DNA from: Deltaproteobacteria bacterium
GTDB taxonomy: Bacteria; Myxococcota_A; UBA796; SXON01
DNA: 40,903 bases
Direction of reading: 5' to 3'
Assembly (NCBI GenBank): GCA_947484175.1
Contig: CANKOI010000034.1
Location: 1 to 40,903 of the forward strand
The stretch's first letter is position 1. The number at the start of each line of letters is the position of its first letter. A program made the position numbers and the translations under genes. Shown piece after piece: positions 17,771-26,211 of this stretch. A model generated the notes under the pieces. The model made no database searches and had not been told where the DNA came from. It worked only from the letters and a program-made list of their open reading frames with translations.

Positions 17771-18534
17771 GTCTCCGCCTCCGCGCCCAGGTAGGCCTCG
17801 ATCACCACGGGATTGTCTCGGATCTCTTTGGGCGTCCCGACGGCGATCTGCGCGCCATGGTCGAGCACGCAGATGCGCTCGCAGATGCCCATCACGACGG
17901 GCATGTGGTGCTCGATGAGGAGGATCGTCACCTCGAAAGAGTCGCGCACCCAACGGATCAGGTGCATCAGGCTTTCGGCCTCGGAGGGGTTCATGCCCGC
18001 GGCCGGCTCGTCGAGCAGGAGTAGGCGAGGGCGGGTGGCAAGCGCGCGGGCGATCTCTAGGCGGCGTCGGAGGCCGTAGGGCAGCTCCTCCGCCCCGAGG
18101 CCTGCCACGTCGGCGAGGCCAAAGGTCTCCAGCAGCTCCCGGGCGGCGGCTGTGGCTTCGGCCTCCTCGCGTTGGAACCGCGGCGCGCGCAGGACCGCCT
18201 CGAAGAGCGTGCCAGCCTGCCGCCGAAACATCGCGACCTTCACGTTCTCGAGCACCGTGAGGCCCCCGAAGAGTCGGATGTTCTGGAACGTGCGGGCGAT
18301 GCCGGCTGTGGCCACACCCACGGGGCCAATCCCGACGATGGATTGCCCGCCGAGCTGGATGTCGCCCTCGGTCGGGGCGTAAATCCCGGTGATCAGGTTG
18401 AACACGGTGGTCTTTCCCGCGCCGTTGGGGCCGATGAGGCCATACAACTGGCCGGTTTCAACGCTGAGGTCGAGGTCCTGCACCGCGCGTAGCCCGCCGA
18501 ACCGAATGCCGGTCTTCTTCAGCTCAAGGAGCAT
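17767..18534 (-). CDS. livG: branched-chain amino acid-type ABC transporter ATPase LivG
   Basis: 255 residues, the partner ATPase to LivF. Walker A is GPNGAGKTT (35-43), and the family motif TVFNLITGIYAPTEG follows. The signature is degenerate in the LivG manner (LPYGLRRRLEIARAL in place of LSGGQ), with Walker B RLLLLDEPAAGMNP. I place the start at ATG 18534 because GGAG lies six bases upstream; ATG 18546 would add only four residues. The start overlaps the livM stop by 11 bases. Confidence 0.94.
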   Translation of the reverse strand: MLLELKKTGIRFGGLRAVQDLDLSVETGQLYGLIGPNGAGKTTVFNLITGIYAPTEGDIQLGGQSIVGIGPVGVATAGIARTFQNIRLFGGLTVLENVKVAMFRRQAGTLFEAVLRAPRFQREEAEATAAARELLETFGLADVAGLGAEELPYGLRRRLEIARALATRPRLLLLDEPAAGMNPSEAESLMHLIRWVRDSFEVTILLIEHHMPVVMGICERICVLDHGAQIAVGTPKEIRDNPVVIEAYLGAEAET

Positions 18535-19489
18535 TCGTCGCTCCATCCGAGGCCGAGGCGCGCCTTCGCCACATCCCCCGCACCACGTCGGAGAGCTCGT
18601 GGCGACCCAAGATCCCCTGCGGGCGCAGCCCCATCATGAGGATGAGCAGCGCGGCGTACACCACCATCCGGTACTGGGAGAACTCGCGGAGGGCTTCGGG
18701 GAGCGCGGTGAGCAGTCCGGCGGCGAGGAAGGGGCCACTCAGGCTGCCCGTGCCGCCGAGCACGACCATCGTCAGGAGTTCGATGCTGCGGTCGAACTCA
18801 AACTGCTTGGGGAAGATGCTGGAGTTGTAGAACCCCAGCAGGGCGCCCGCGATGCCGGCCCAGAACGCGCCCACCACGAACGCGGTCACCTTCACGCGGG
18901 TGGTGTCGACGCCGAGGGAGCGCGTGGCGATCTCGTTGTCGCGGACCGCCGCAAATGCTCGGCCGTGAGCGCTGCGGAGCAGGTTTCGCATGAACACCGC
19001 GCCGAGCAGCACCCAGGTGAACGTGATGCCGAACGTGGTCGCCACCGGCACGCCCGTGAGCCCCAGGGCTCCTCCGAGAGCGGGCACGTTTTGCACGAGC
19101 ACGACGATGATCTGGTTGAAGCCGAGCGTGACCACCGCGAGGTAGTCGCCGCTTAGGCGAAGACTCGGAACGCCTACCACCAAGCCGGCCACTGCGGCGA
19201 GGAGCCCGCCTAAGGGGACCGCGACCATGGGCGGCACGTTCAGGTACAGCGCCAAGCTGGCGGAGCCGTAGGCGCCCACCGCCATGAAGCCGGCGTGGCC
19301 CAGGCTGAACTGGCCGGTGAACCCGAGCACCAGCGCCAGCCCCATCACCGCGAGGAGGTTGAACCCCACCCGGATGGCGATGTTCGTGTAGTAGGGATTG
19401 GTCCACGGGATGGCGTAGATGTCGATGGCCCAGACGATGGCGATCGCCGCTGCGAGGGCGGCGTAGCCAAGCAGGGTGGCCCGGTTCAA
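18524..19489 (-). CDS. livM: branched-chain amino acid-type ABC transporter permease LivM
   Basis: 321 residues with about eight to ten membrane segments. The family landmarks GFTGQFSLGHAGFMAVGAYG and GVPSLRLSGDYLAVVTLGF, and the late GGTGSLSGPFLAAG, are all present. It forms the inner-membrane channel with LivH. The start is TTG at 19489, inside the overlap TTGA with the livH stop, with GGAG five bases upstream. The frame stays open for a long way upstream, but that part lies inside livH and is a shadow. Confidence 0.93.
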   Translation of the reverse strand: MNRATLLGYAALAAAIAIVWAIDIYAIPWTNPYYTNIAIRVGFNLLAVMGLALVLGFTGQFSLGHAGFMAVGAYGSASLALYLNVPPMVAVPLGGLLAAVAGLVVGVPSLRLSGDYLAVVTLGFNQIIVVLVQNVPALGGALGLTGVPVATTFGITFTWVLLGAVFMRNLLRSAHGRAFAAVRDNEIATRSLGVDTTRVKVTAFVVGAFWAGIAGALLGFYNSSIFPKQFEFDRSIELLTMVVLGGTGSLSGPFLAAGLLTALPEALREFSQYRMVVYAALLILMMGLRPQGILGRHELSDVVRGMWRRRASASDGATNAP

Positions 19490-20424
19490 ACCTTCTCCGG
19501 CACGTGTTTCCCGAGGAGGCCCGCCGGCCGGTACAACAGGATCACGATCAGCAGGAGGAACGCCACGGCGTCGCGCCAGGTGCTCGACACGTAGCCACTC
19601 ACCATCGTTTCGCAGAGCCCGAGCAGGATGGCTCCGGCCACGGCTCCCGGAATGCTGCCGATGCCGCCCAAGACGGCTGCCACGAACGCTTTCAGCCCGG
19701 GCATCGTGCCCATGAAGGGGTCGACCCGGGGGTTGTCGATGACCCAGAGCATCGAGGCGGCGCCTGCGAGCGCCGAGCCCAGCGCGAACGTGAACGCGAT
19801 GACCCGATCGACGGGAATCCCCATCAGCGCGGCGGCGTCGCGGCTCACGGCCACCGCACGCATCGCCCGCCCCATCTGCGTGCGCTCCACGACATGGTGA
19901 AGCGCGACCATCAACGCGATGGTCACCCCGAACACGAGTAGGTTGTTGCTGCTGATCGTCACCCCCGCCACGTTCCAGCTCGTGCGGGGGAGCAGGTCGG
20001 GGAAGGGCACGTTCGTGCCCCAGTAGAGCAGCGCGGAATTCTGGAGGAGCAGCGACATGCCGATGGCGGTGATCAGCAGGTTGAGGCGCCCGGACTTGCG
20101 CATGGGGCGGTAGGCCAGCCGTTCGATCGCGGCGCCCAGCAGCGCGCACGACACCATCGTGGCGACCGACACGAAGGCAACCCCTGCCAGCGTGGGGTTG
20201 TCAGCTACGCCCGTAGCCTTCGCGAGGATCAGCGCGAAGAACCCACCCATCATGAACACTTCGGAGTGCGCGAAGTTGATCATCTGCAGCGTGCCGTACA
20301 CCATGGTGTACCCGAGCGCGATCAGCGCGTAGATCGCGCCGAGCGAGAGCCCGTTCACGACCTGCTGGAAGAAGAGCGTGACCGCGGAGAGCGCGGTCAC
20401 GACCTGCAGGAAGTACACCGTCAC
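19486..20424 (-). CDS. livH: branched-chain amino acid-type ABC transporter permease LivH
   Basis: 312 residues, strongly hydrophobic, with the LivH landmarks NGLSLGAIYALIALGYTMVYG, INFAHSEVFMMGGF and GGIGSIPGAVAGAILLGL. It pairs with LivM as the transmembrane pore. The GTG start at 20424 lies 13 bases after the livK stop, and its own stop overlaps the livM start. Nothing is unusual about length or motifs. Confidence 0.94.
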   Translation of the reverse strand: MTVYFLQVVTALSAVTLFFQQVVNGLSLGAIYALIALGYTMVYGTLQMINFAHSEVFMMGGFFALILAKATGVADNPTLAGVAFVSVATMVSCALLGAAIERLAYRPMRKSGRLNLLITAIGMSLLLQNSALLYWGTNVPFPDLLPRTSWNVAGVTISSNNLLVFGVTIALMVALHHVVERTQMGRAMRAVAVSRDAAALMGIPVDRVIAFTFALGSALAGAASMLWVIDNPRVDPFMGTMPGLKAFVAAVLGGIGSIPGAVAGAILLGLCETMVSGYVSSTWRDAVAFLLLIVILLYRPAGLLGKHVPEKV

Positions 20425-20437
20425 GCTGGCGGTCCCC

Positions 20438-21760
20438 CTACTGCGGCGGAGGAGCTACGGGAGCGCCCTTGGCGCCCGGGGCGACGTCGCCCTCCGCGGG
20501 CGGCACTTCGCTGGGCACGGCGGTCTCGGCGGGCGCGGTAGCCTCGGCGGGAACCGGCGGCGGGGCCCCTCCCGGCACGATCTTGCTCACAAACTTGGGA
20601 CCGTCCTTCGTCACCTCCACCACGACCGCCGGCTTGGTGGCGTTCCGGTCCTTGTCGATGGTGATGTTGCCCGTCACGCCGGGGAAGTTCTCGATGCGGG
20701 CGAGCCGGTCGCGGAGGGCCTCGCGGGCGGCTTTGCGGCTGCCTTCCGTGGCGGGCGCCGTGCTCCGGTCCGCGAAGGCCTCGGCCATCTTCGGGTCCTT
20801 CGCCACGTCCTCCATCGCTAAGTACAGAATCTTGGCCGCGTCGTAGCCGAGGGCCGCGAGACCGTCGGGCTTCTTGTGGTACACGGCCTCGTACTTGTTG
20901 ATGAAGGCCTGCACCGCGGGGTCGGGATCGTCGACCGAGTAGTGGTTGGTGTAATACGCGCCGATGATGGCTTCTTTGCCGTTGGCCACCAGCGTTTCGC
21001 TGTCCCACCCGTCGCCGCCGAGGAACACGCCCGTGTAGCCCAGCTCCCGTGCCTGCACCGCGATGCGGGCCACTTCGGTGTAGTACCCGGTGAGGATGAG
21101 CGCGTCGGGCGTGCGGGCGATGAGCGTGCTGAGCTGGGCCTTGAAGTCGAAGTCGCCTTCGCTGTACGCTTCGTCGCCCACGATCTCGCCGCCCATTCCC
21201 GTGAAACTCTTGGTGAACACCTCCGCGAGACCCACGCTGTAGTCGTTCTTCACGTCGCGCAGGATCGCGGCCCTGCGAATGCTCTTGTCGTTGTACGCGA
21301 ACTTGGCGATCGCCTCGCCCTGGAAGGGGTCAATGAAACACACGCGGAAGATGAAGTCGCCGACGGCGGTGACCTTCTCGTTCGTGGAGGAAGGCGTGAT
21401 CATCGGCACGCCTGCGCGTTGCAAGAGCGGCGCGGCGGCGAGGCTGCGCGAGCTGCTCACTTCGCCGAGCACGGCGACCGGGCGGTCGCTGCTGAGGATC
21501 TTGCTGACCGCGGTGGCCGCCTCTTCCGGCTTCGACTGGTCGTCTTCCACCACCACTCGGATCTGGACCCCGGCAATGCCGCCCTTCGCGTTCTGCTCGG
21601 CCGTTGCGAGGTCGATGCCTGCTTGGGTGGAGATGCCGAACGTCGCGGCCGTGCCCGTGAGCGAGCCGTACTCGCCGATGACGATCTCTTTCGGCGCGTC
21701 GGTGCCGCCTCCGGTGCAGGCGGTGAGCGCGGCGAAGGTGAGAAGGCGTAGGTACGACAT
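20438..21760 (-). CDS. livK: branched-chain amino acid-type substrate-binding lipoprotein LivK
   Basis: 440 residues. MSYLRLLTFAALTAC is a lipoprotein signal (Cys15), so the binding protein is membrane-tethered rather than free in the periplasm, as expected if anchored near LivHM. The mature part follows the periplasmic-binding-protein type I fold: IVIGEYGSLTGTAATFGIST, then GEVSSSRSLAAAPLLQ and the hinge region around ALGYDAAKIL. The last 45 or so residues are a Pro/Ala/Glu-rich tail with no counterpart in the usual family. The ATG has GGAG five bases upstream and sits about 18 bases after the predicted transcription start. It is the first gene of the five-gene transporter operon. The ligand could be branched-chain amino acids, amides or urea. 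Confidence 0.93.
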   Translation of the reverse strand: MSYLRLLTFAALTACTGGGTDAPKEIVIGEYGSLTGTAATFGISTQAGIDLATAEQNAKGGIAGVQIRVVVEDDQSKPEEAATAVSKILSSDRPVAVLGEVSSSRSLAAAPLLQRAGVPMITPSSTNEKVTAVGDFIFRVCFIDPFQGEAIAKFAYNDKSIRRAAILRDVKNDYSVGLAEVFTKSFTGMGGEIVGDEAYSEGDFDFKAQLSTLIARTPDALILTGYYTEVARIAVQARELGYTGVFLGGDGWDSETLVANGKEAIIGAYYTNHYSVDDPDPAVQAFINKYEAVYHKKPDGLAALGYDAAKILYLAMEDVAKDPKMAEAFADRSTAPATEGSRKAAREALRDRLARIENFPGVTGNITIDKDRNATKPAVVVEVTKDGPKFVSKIVPGGAPPPVPAEATAPAETAVPSEVPPAEGDVAPGAKGAPVAPPPQ

Positions 21761-21784
21761 CGGAGCTCCGGTCAGGGCGGCGTG

Positions 21785-21812
21785 ATTGTAGCGATCGCGG
21801 GCCGTTCGTCAA
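21785..21812 (-). promoter_or_regulatory. predicted sigma-70 promoter of the liv operon
   Basis: On the minus strand, TTGACG (21812-21807) and TACAAT (21790-21785) are separated by 16 bases. These match five of six and five of six consensus positions, which is rare in this GC-rich window. Transcription would start near 21778, giving a leader of about 18 bases before the livK ATG. No operator palindrome is evident next to it. Confidence 0.75.
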
Positions 21813-22202
21813 GCTCGGGAGCGTCTGGAGTTACCTTAGTGGTCGTCCGCTGGTTGGGGCGGCGGTCGAGGCCCGAGACCGTCAGCGGTGGCGCCGGGGG
21901 CCGTGGAACCGGGCGGCCGGGTGCCCGACCGCAGGGGATTGGGGACCGGGAGCCGGGGAAGAGTCTGAGGTGGTGAATGTAAATAGACATGGTGAAAGGC
22001 TGTCCGTAGCGTTGTCCGGTCCCCGGAAGGGGCCGACGTGGCCGTCCCGTCCGCAGGGGGCGGCTCCTGTTGACGAGCGGGGCAGCGGGCGTCAGGCACG
22101 GAGGCCCGGGAGGGTGAGCTGCCGGTCGGGCTTCGGCGGGCGGAGCAGCACGAACAGTCGGAGGACCGCAGCGCCGGCGGCGAGGATGGCGCGCAGGCGG
22201 AC
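21813..22202. other. gene-free GC-rich segment
   Basis: About 390 bases between the liv promoter and the end of the accessory genes. The open frames here are arginine- and proline-rich shadows with no recognisable domain. A short AT-richer patch near 21970-21995 (TGAATGTAAATAGACATGG) stands out but matches no signal I recognise. I see no RNA gene, attachment site or transposase remnant. Confidence 0.5.
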
Positions 22203-22240
22203 GCGGAGCTAATCTGGCGGAATGCGGAACTAATCGGGCG
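22203..22240. repeat. short tandem direct repeat over a stop codon
   Basis: GCGGAGCTAATCTGGCG (22203-22219) and GCGGAACTAATCGGGCG (22224-22240) differ at two of 17 bases. The second copy covers the TAG stop of the minus-strand gene ending at 22230; the first repeats the same stop-codon context just after it. This is either a small duplication or a pair of binding sites. Confidence 0.5.
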
Positions 22241-22847
22241 CGTTCGCGTACAGGTCGACCAGCCACGGGTCTTGGAGGAACGGGTAGTCCGCACCGAGGT
22301 GCCTGGCGCGTGACAGACGATGTTCGTACTGGATATTCAGAAATGTCGTGAAGCCGAGGACCAGGGAGGCCGGCTGGACGGCGAGGATCCCGTCCAGAAG
22401 GCTTGCTGTCGGCGCGAGGCGTGCCACCAAGATGTGCCCGCCGGCATGCACGGCGACCACGCGCAACACCTCAGCGCGGAGTCCCTTGCCGCTGCCTTTG
22501 AGCCAATCCCCCTTCAGCGCTTCTACCACCCGGTCGTCCAGCCCGGCCTGCCACAGCAACAGCTTCTCGCGGAGGCTGCGCATCCCGAAGACCAGTCTAC
22601 ACCGCATGTTTTCGGCCAGCTCCTCGGCGATCGGCGGCCCGAAGGTGAACGCCGCGTCGAACACCTCGATCGCGAGCTTGCGCGCCGCCGCAACGTCCGT
22701 GGTAGCCTCGGGCTCTACCGCGATGTACTCGGCGCGGTCGAAGTCCGTATCGGGCAGGCGCGTGATGTGGAGGCCCTTCGCAAGGTGAACCTCGGTGGAT
22801 TCAGCACATGCCGGGCTGTTGAGCATGTAGGGGTAGAACGTGCTCAC
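22230..22847 (-). CDS. unknown cytoplasmic protein of the accessory cluster
   Basis: 205 residues with no signal peptide or membrane segment. I do not recognise the family. It has an acidic first half (LPDTDFDRAEYIAVEPEATT), a probable long helix around REKLLLWQAGLDDRVVEALK and an aromatic C-terminus. GTG 22847 is the first good start. The gene lies 22 bases after the stop of the lipoprotein gene, in the same direction as the peptidase-like gene further upstream, so the three are likely an operon. A partner or immunity role for the peptidase is only a guess. Its stop lies within a short direct repeat. Confidence 0.65.
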   Translation of the reverse strand: MSTFYPYMLNSPACAESTEVHLAKGLHITRLPDTDFDRAEYIAVEPEATTDVAAARKLAIEVFDAAFTFGPPIAEELAENMRCRLVFGMRSLREKLLLWQAGLDDRVVEALKGDWLKGSGKGLRAEVLRVVAVHAGGHILVARLAPTASLLDGILAVQPASLVLGFTTFLNIQYEHRLSRARHLGADYPFLQDPWLVDLYANAPD

Positions 22848-22869
22848 GCGTACATGCTCCGACGCTGCG

Positions 22870-23511
22870 CTAATTCGCCAGCTCTTCCCAGAACGTTTCG
22901 GTGAACGTAGCCTCTCCAGCGGCCGTCGTGCGAATCACGAGCTGGAACGGATCGTTCATCAGCGGGGGCATCAGTACCCAGACCGTGAAGGTCACGGCAC
23001 CGTCGGCGGCCGTCTCGAGCTTAGGCTTCTCCAGCATCCTACCCACCCGAGGGTCCCCGTAGTTGTGGGCAGGATCGGCGATGTTCGCGATGCGATCGAG
23101 GAACGCTACGCGGGAGGCGACCTCCTCAGCGGGCCCGGCTGTGAGGAGGCCATGCCACCCCGCCGGTTCCTTCCATCGAATGAGGGCGCCGTCTTTGCCC
23201 ACAGCCGCCATGAGATCGGGCGCGCCCGGCGCGCGCTCGATCAGGTAGAACCGGTACTCTCCGATCCGGAGCGACTCGTTCTCCAATGGCTGCACGCCGC
23301 TGACGCCTTGGCTTTCCAAGAACTGCGCGTAGCGCGCCATCTGGGTATCGGTCATCGGGGCCTCGACGGGCGGAGGGGAGGTGGGCTGCGACGCCGGCAC
23401 GGCCGTCGCAGACTGCTCCTCACAGGACGGAGCCAGAAGCACCAGTGCGTTCGCGAGGAGCAGAATCCGGGTCCCGAAGGTCCCGTGGGAACTACGACGG
23501 GGGCGTGGCAC
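22870..23511 (-). CDS. lipoprotein of the accessory cluster
   Basis: 213 residues. The start GTG 23511 has GGAGG five bases upstream and overlaps the last 20 bases of the peptidase-like gene, indicating coupled translation. The N-terminus is basic (VPRPRRSSH), then a hydrophobic stretch ends in LAPSC, a plausible lipobox (Cys30). A Pro/Ser/Thr linker follows. The mature part (about 55-213) has mixed alpha/beta character with motifs such as MTDTQMARYAQFLESQG and GEATFTETFWEEL. I recognise no family. It is probably held at the periplasmic face of a membrane. Confidence 0.7.
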   Translation of the reverse strand: MPRPRRSSHGTFGTRILLLANALVLLAPSCEEQSATAVPASQPTSPPPVEAPMTDTQMARYAQFLESQGVSGVQPLENESLRIGEYRFYLIERAPGAPDLMAAVGKDGALIRWKEPAGWHGLLTAGPAEEVASRVAFLDRIANIADPAHNYGDPRVGRMLEKPKLETAADGAVTFTVWVLMPPLMNDPFQLVIRTTAAGEATFTETFWEELAN

Positions 23512-25123
23512 CGCCGCCTCCGGCCGCACCGCCTGCGGCGGCAGGCGCCCCAGCGGCACCACCGGCTCCGGTAGCAGCTGGTGAGGTCGGCGGCGCAGAG
23601 GGAGGCGTGTACGGCTGGCGATCGAGGATGCACGTGGTGAAGAAATCCTTCACAGGACCCGGGAGCGCCCCGCCCCAGAGCGCATGGTTCACGTAGCCGC
23701 CCGGGTCCTTGAAGTACTCAGCGTAGCAGTTGGCGAAGAACTCCTTCTCCGACATCGCGGTGTAGTTATCGCGGGTCGCGTCGACGGCCGCCTCGGCCGT
23801 GGCGCTCATGTAGAACACTCTACTATACCAGTAATTTAGGAAATACTTGCCCTTTGCCCCCGGCTGGAAGTTTGGGTAGACCCTGTACCAGCTACCGGGA
23901 GACCTGGTGGCCAGACCCTTGACACGGTCCGTCATGCCGTTCCAGATCGCCGTGTCCTCTGCGCTCTGTCCCGTCGCGACGGTGGCGCGGGTAGGGTCCC
24001 AGCTCGGAGCGGTGCCCACGAAGGTCCTCAGCATCTCCACCGCTCTACTCTGCTGGGCGGCCTGCATCGGCACCTCAGTGCCGGCGGTGCAGGTGTACGT
24101 GGCGGGGAAGCCGCCGAGGTCGCTGATCGCCGACCGGAGGCCCGGCTCGAGCGCCGGGTCGAGGAACCAAAACCCGAGGTTCTGCAGCCGAGGGTTGATC
24201 TGCGCCTGAAGCTGCGCGTGGACGGCGTGGCCAACCTCATGGCGTACCGTGTGGGCCAAGCGCGCGGGCGGGTGTTGGTCCCCGATCTGGATGGTGTTGA
24301 CTGTTGCCGGGGCCTCCCAGCTCGGTCCAAAGCCGCCTCCGCCGCTGATCGCTCGAAACGTCGTGAGTACTGTGTTGTCACTTACGTCTTGATCGGGGAG
24401 GACATCGAGGCTCTGCCACACGAGCCGCAGCTGCTCGAGCGTCCAGTTCCCACCCGACGACAGCGCTTCGTGGTTAAACCGGTGATGAAACAGTACGCGA
24501 GCCTCTTCCACAGTAACGGCGTTGCCCGCGAGAAACCGGAACATCGACACGCGCGTCGCCGGCTGAACCTGCGAGCCCACCGGCAGCCCGTGGACCGTTG
24601 GTCCCCACAGCGCTGCCGTTCGCATGGCGCCTACGACGCCCGGGAGACTCCCGATCGGGATGTTGGCGTTGCCGAGCTCTTCGATGATGGCGCTGGAGGG
24701 GAGTCCGCAGGTGCACAGCCAAGTGAGCACCGCAGAGGAATGTGAGAGGACATGGGCCCACGCAGCCGTAGTGCGGATGCCGCCGAACACGCTGAACGGG
24801 CTCGCCCCAAGCGACGGCCGAATTCGATTGAATAGATCGACCCAGCCGACGAAGTCCATGACCTGTTGAGCCGGCGCCGTGCTCACGAGCATCTGCCACG
24901 TGGCTTCGCCGACCGACGAAGTCTCGCCTGCCCGATCGATATAGTAAGCCTTCCACTTGAGCTCGAAGGCGAGCGAGTTGACCGCTTGCACGATCTCGAT
25001 CTCGTCAAGCGCGCGGGCTAGCCGTTGCATGAGCGCGCTGTCGCCCCTGACCGACGCTTTTTCGCCTGGGGTGAGCGCGTTGATGAGCCGGAGACACTCC
25101 CCCTCGTCCACGTTGCCGATCAA
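23492..25123 (-). CDS. HExxH metallopeptidase-like protein, 5' end doubtful
   Basis: 543 residues. HEVGH at 295-299 within HTVRHEVGHAVHAQL is a classic zinc-metallopeptidase helix, and Glu461 or Glu469 in EKEFFANCYAEYF is a plausible third ligand in the gluzincin manner. The N-terminal 60 residues (LTPGEKASVRGDSALMQRLA) resemble a repeat I associate with large secreted effector-type proteins; this is weak. The C-terminus is an Ala/Gly/Pro tail of about 38 residues. There is no signal peptide. The only start is TTG 25123, close after an in-frame TAG at 25142-25144, beyond which an Ala/Thr/Gly-rich frame continues without any start codon. The protein may therefore be the 3' part of a longer gene broken by a nonsense change. 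Parts of the gene are AT-richer than its neighbours. Confidence 0.65.
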   Translation of the reverse strand: MIGNVDEGECLRLINALTPGEKASVRGDSALMQRLARALDEIEIVQAVNSLAFELKWKAYYIDRAGETSSVGEATWQMLVSTAPAQQVMDFVGWVDLFNRIRPSLGASPFSVFGGIRTTAAWAHVLSHSSAVLTWLCTCGLPSSAIIEELGNANIPIGSLPGVVGAMRTAALWGPTVHGLPVGSQVQPATRVSMFRFLAGNAVTVEEARVLFHHRFNHEALSSGGNWTLEQLRLVWQSLDVLPDQDVSDNTVLTTFRAISGGGGFGPSWEAPATVNTIQIGDQHPPARLAHTVRHEVGHAVHAQLQAQINPRLQNLGFWFLDPALEPGLRSAISDLGGFPATYTCTAGTEVPMQAAQQSRAVEMLRTFVGTAPSWDPTRATVATGQSAEDTAIWNGMTDRVKGLATRSPGSWYRVYPNFQPGAKGKYFLNYWYSRVFYMSATAEAAVDATRDNYTAMSEKEFFANCYAEYFKDPGGYVNHALWGGALPGPVKDFFTTCILDRQPYTPPSAPPTSPAATGAGGAAGAPAAAGGAAGGGGATPPS

Positions 25124-25141
25124 GTTGCCCTGTGAGGCGGT

Positions 25142-25459
25142 CTACAGCGCGTCGAGGTTTGCTGTGCCGCTCGCGGGCCCCGACGGCGCGGGCGGAGCGG
25201 CCGCAGCGGATCCGGTTCCCGTGGCGGTGCCGACTCCCGTTCCCGTCCCCGCCTCCCTTCCCGTCTCCGCTTCCGTTCCCGTGCCATCGCCGACCGGGGG
25301 GGCCTCGTGGAGTCGCAGCGCCGCTTGGTTCGCAGTATTACTCGCACTGGCGACAACTTCTCGCCGAGCCCCGGTGGCCGTGGCTAGGGCTGCTGGCGCC
25401 GTGTTTCGGGTAGTCGCTTGCTGCTGCCCCGTCTCGATCTCGGGAGGTGCCTCAGGTTA
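25142..25459 (-). pseudogene. Ala/Gly/Thr-rich open frame without start, possible lost 5' part
   Basis: On the minus strand the frame of the peptidase-like gene is open from after a TAA (25457-25459) to a TAG (25142-25144). These 104 codons encode a low-complexity sequence containing GTGTEAETGREAGTGTGVGT and ending SGTANLDAL. It contains no ATG, GTG or TTG. The product would read like a linker into the peptidase-like protein if the TAG were a CAG. I see it as a likely decayed 5' portion; ordinary GC-rich spacer is the alternative. The remaining bases to 25568 hold only the short frame starting MVLSRLPILL, ended by the TAA, and the 3' flank of ssb. Confidence 0.4.
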
Positions 25460-25568
25460 CCTCAATCCCTCGGGTGCCGGCAAGAGAATCGGAAGCCGGC
25501 TCAAGACCATGGGGAGCGCGGAGATGGGCGCATCGCGGCGGCCTTCGCCCCCGCGATGCGCAGCAGCT

Positions 25569-26048
25569 TCAGAACGGGAGTTCGTCGCCGCCAGCCTCCG
25601 TCTCGCCGCCCTGCTCCTGCAGCTCAACGGCGTCCACGGCCTCCTCGGCGCCCTCGCTGACGCTCGCGCTTCCCTCGCTCACGCTCGGAGCGGCGGCGGC
25701 CGCGACGCCGGTGGCACCGCGCTTGCGCGAAATCCACAGCACCCGTTCGACGTAGAGATTCACGTCGTAGCGGGTCTGGCCTTCCTTGTCGGTCCACCGG
25801 TTGGGTCGCACGACGCACTCCACGGCCATCGTGTCGCCCTTGTGGGCGTTGCGGAGGATGTTCTCCGCGGTTTTGCCGAAGGCGGTGATGCGGTGCCAGT
25901 CGGGGGTGTCCACCCAGTTGTCGCCGTCCTTTCGAACGTGGGGCGTCGCGAGGGTGACCGACACGACTACGGAGTCGTTGCGGGTGGTGCGCGTTTCTGG
26001 ATCGCGCCCGAGGTTGCCGATGAAGTATGCACGATTGAGACCATTCAT
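25569..26048 (-). CDS. ssb: single-stranded DNA-binding protein
   Basis: 159 residues. The OB-fold landmarks are clear: MNGLNRAYFIGNLGRDPETR, WHRITAFGKTAENI, KGDTMAVECVVRPNRWTDKE and the late YDVNLYVERV. After an acidic linker the protein ends GGDELPF, the conserved tip that recruits replication and repair partners. It coats single-stranded DNA during replication, repair and recombination. ATG 26048 has AGGAG about seven bases upstream; the much longer open frame beyond it is spurious. It is divergent from the deoxynucleoside kinase gene, with 163 bases between that include a 6-base-stem hairpin at 26143-26158. Confidence 0.96.
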   Translation of the reverse strand: MNGLNRAYFIGNLGRDPETRTTRNDSVVVSVTLATPHVRKDGDNWVDTPDWHRITAFGKTAENILRNAHKGDTMAVECVVRPNRWTDKEGQTRYDVNLYVERVLWISRKRGATGVAAAAAPSVSEGSASVSEGAEEAVDAVELQEQGGETEAGGDELPF

Positions 26049-26211
26049 TGATTGCTCCTGGCCGCCCGACGGGGCGAACCGCGGCGGGCTTGCGCACGAT
26101 CGCTGCCAACGGAGAAACGCCGGGAGTTTCCCGATCGGCACGACCGACGTCCGTCGGTTGCCGTCGGTGGCGATCGGGCGGTGACCGTCAAGGGGCGATA
26201 AGCGGGTTGGG

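Noticed and set aside
19490..20149. In-frame extension upstream of livM
   Set aside because: It overlaps livH entirely; TTG 19489 with GGAG upstream gives a normal LivM length.
24957..26051. 364-codon plus-strand open frame with Val-Pro repeats
   Set aside because: It is antisense to the Gly-Thr repeat region and to ssb; no start signal or domain.
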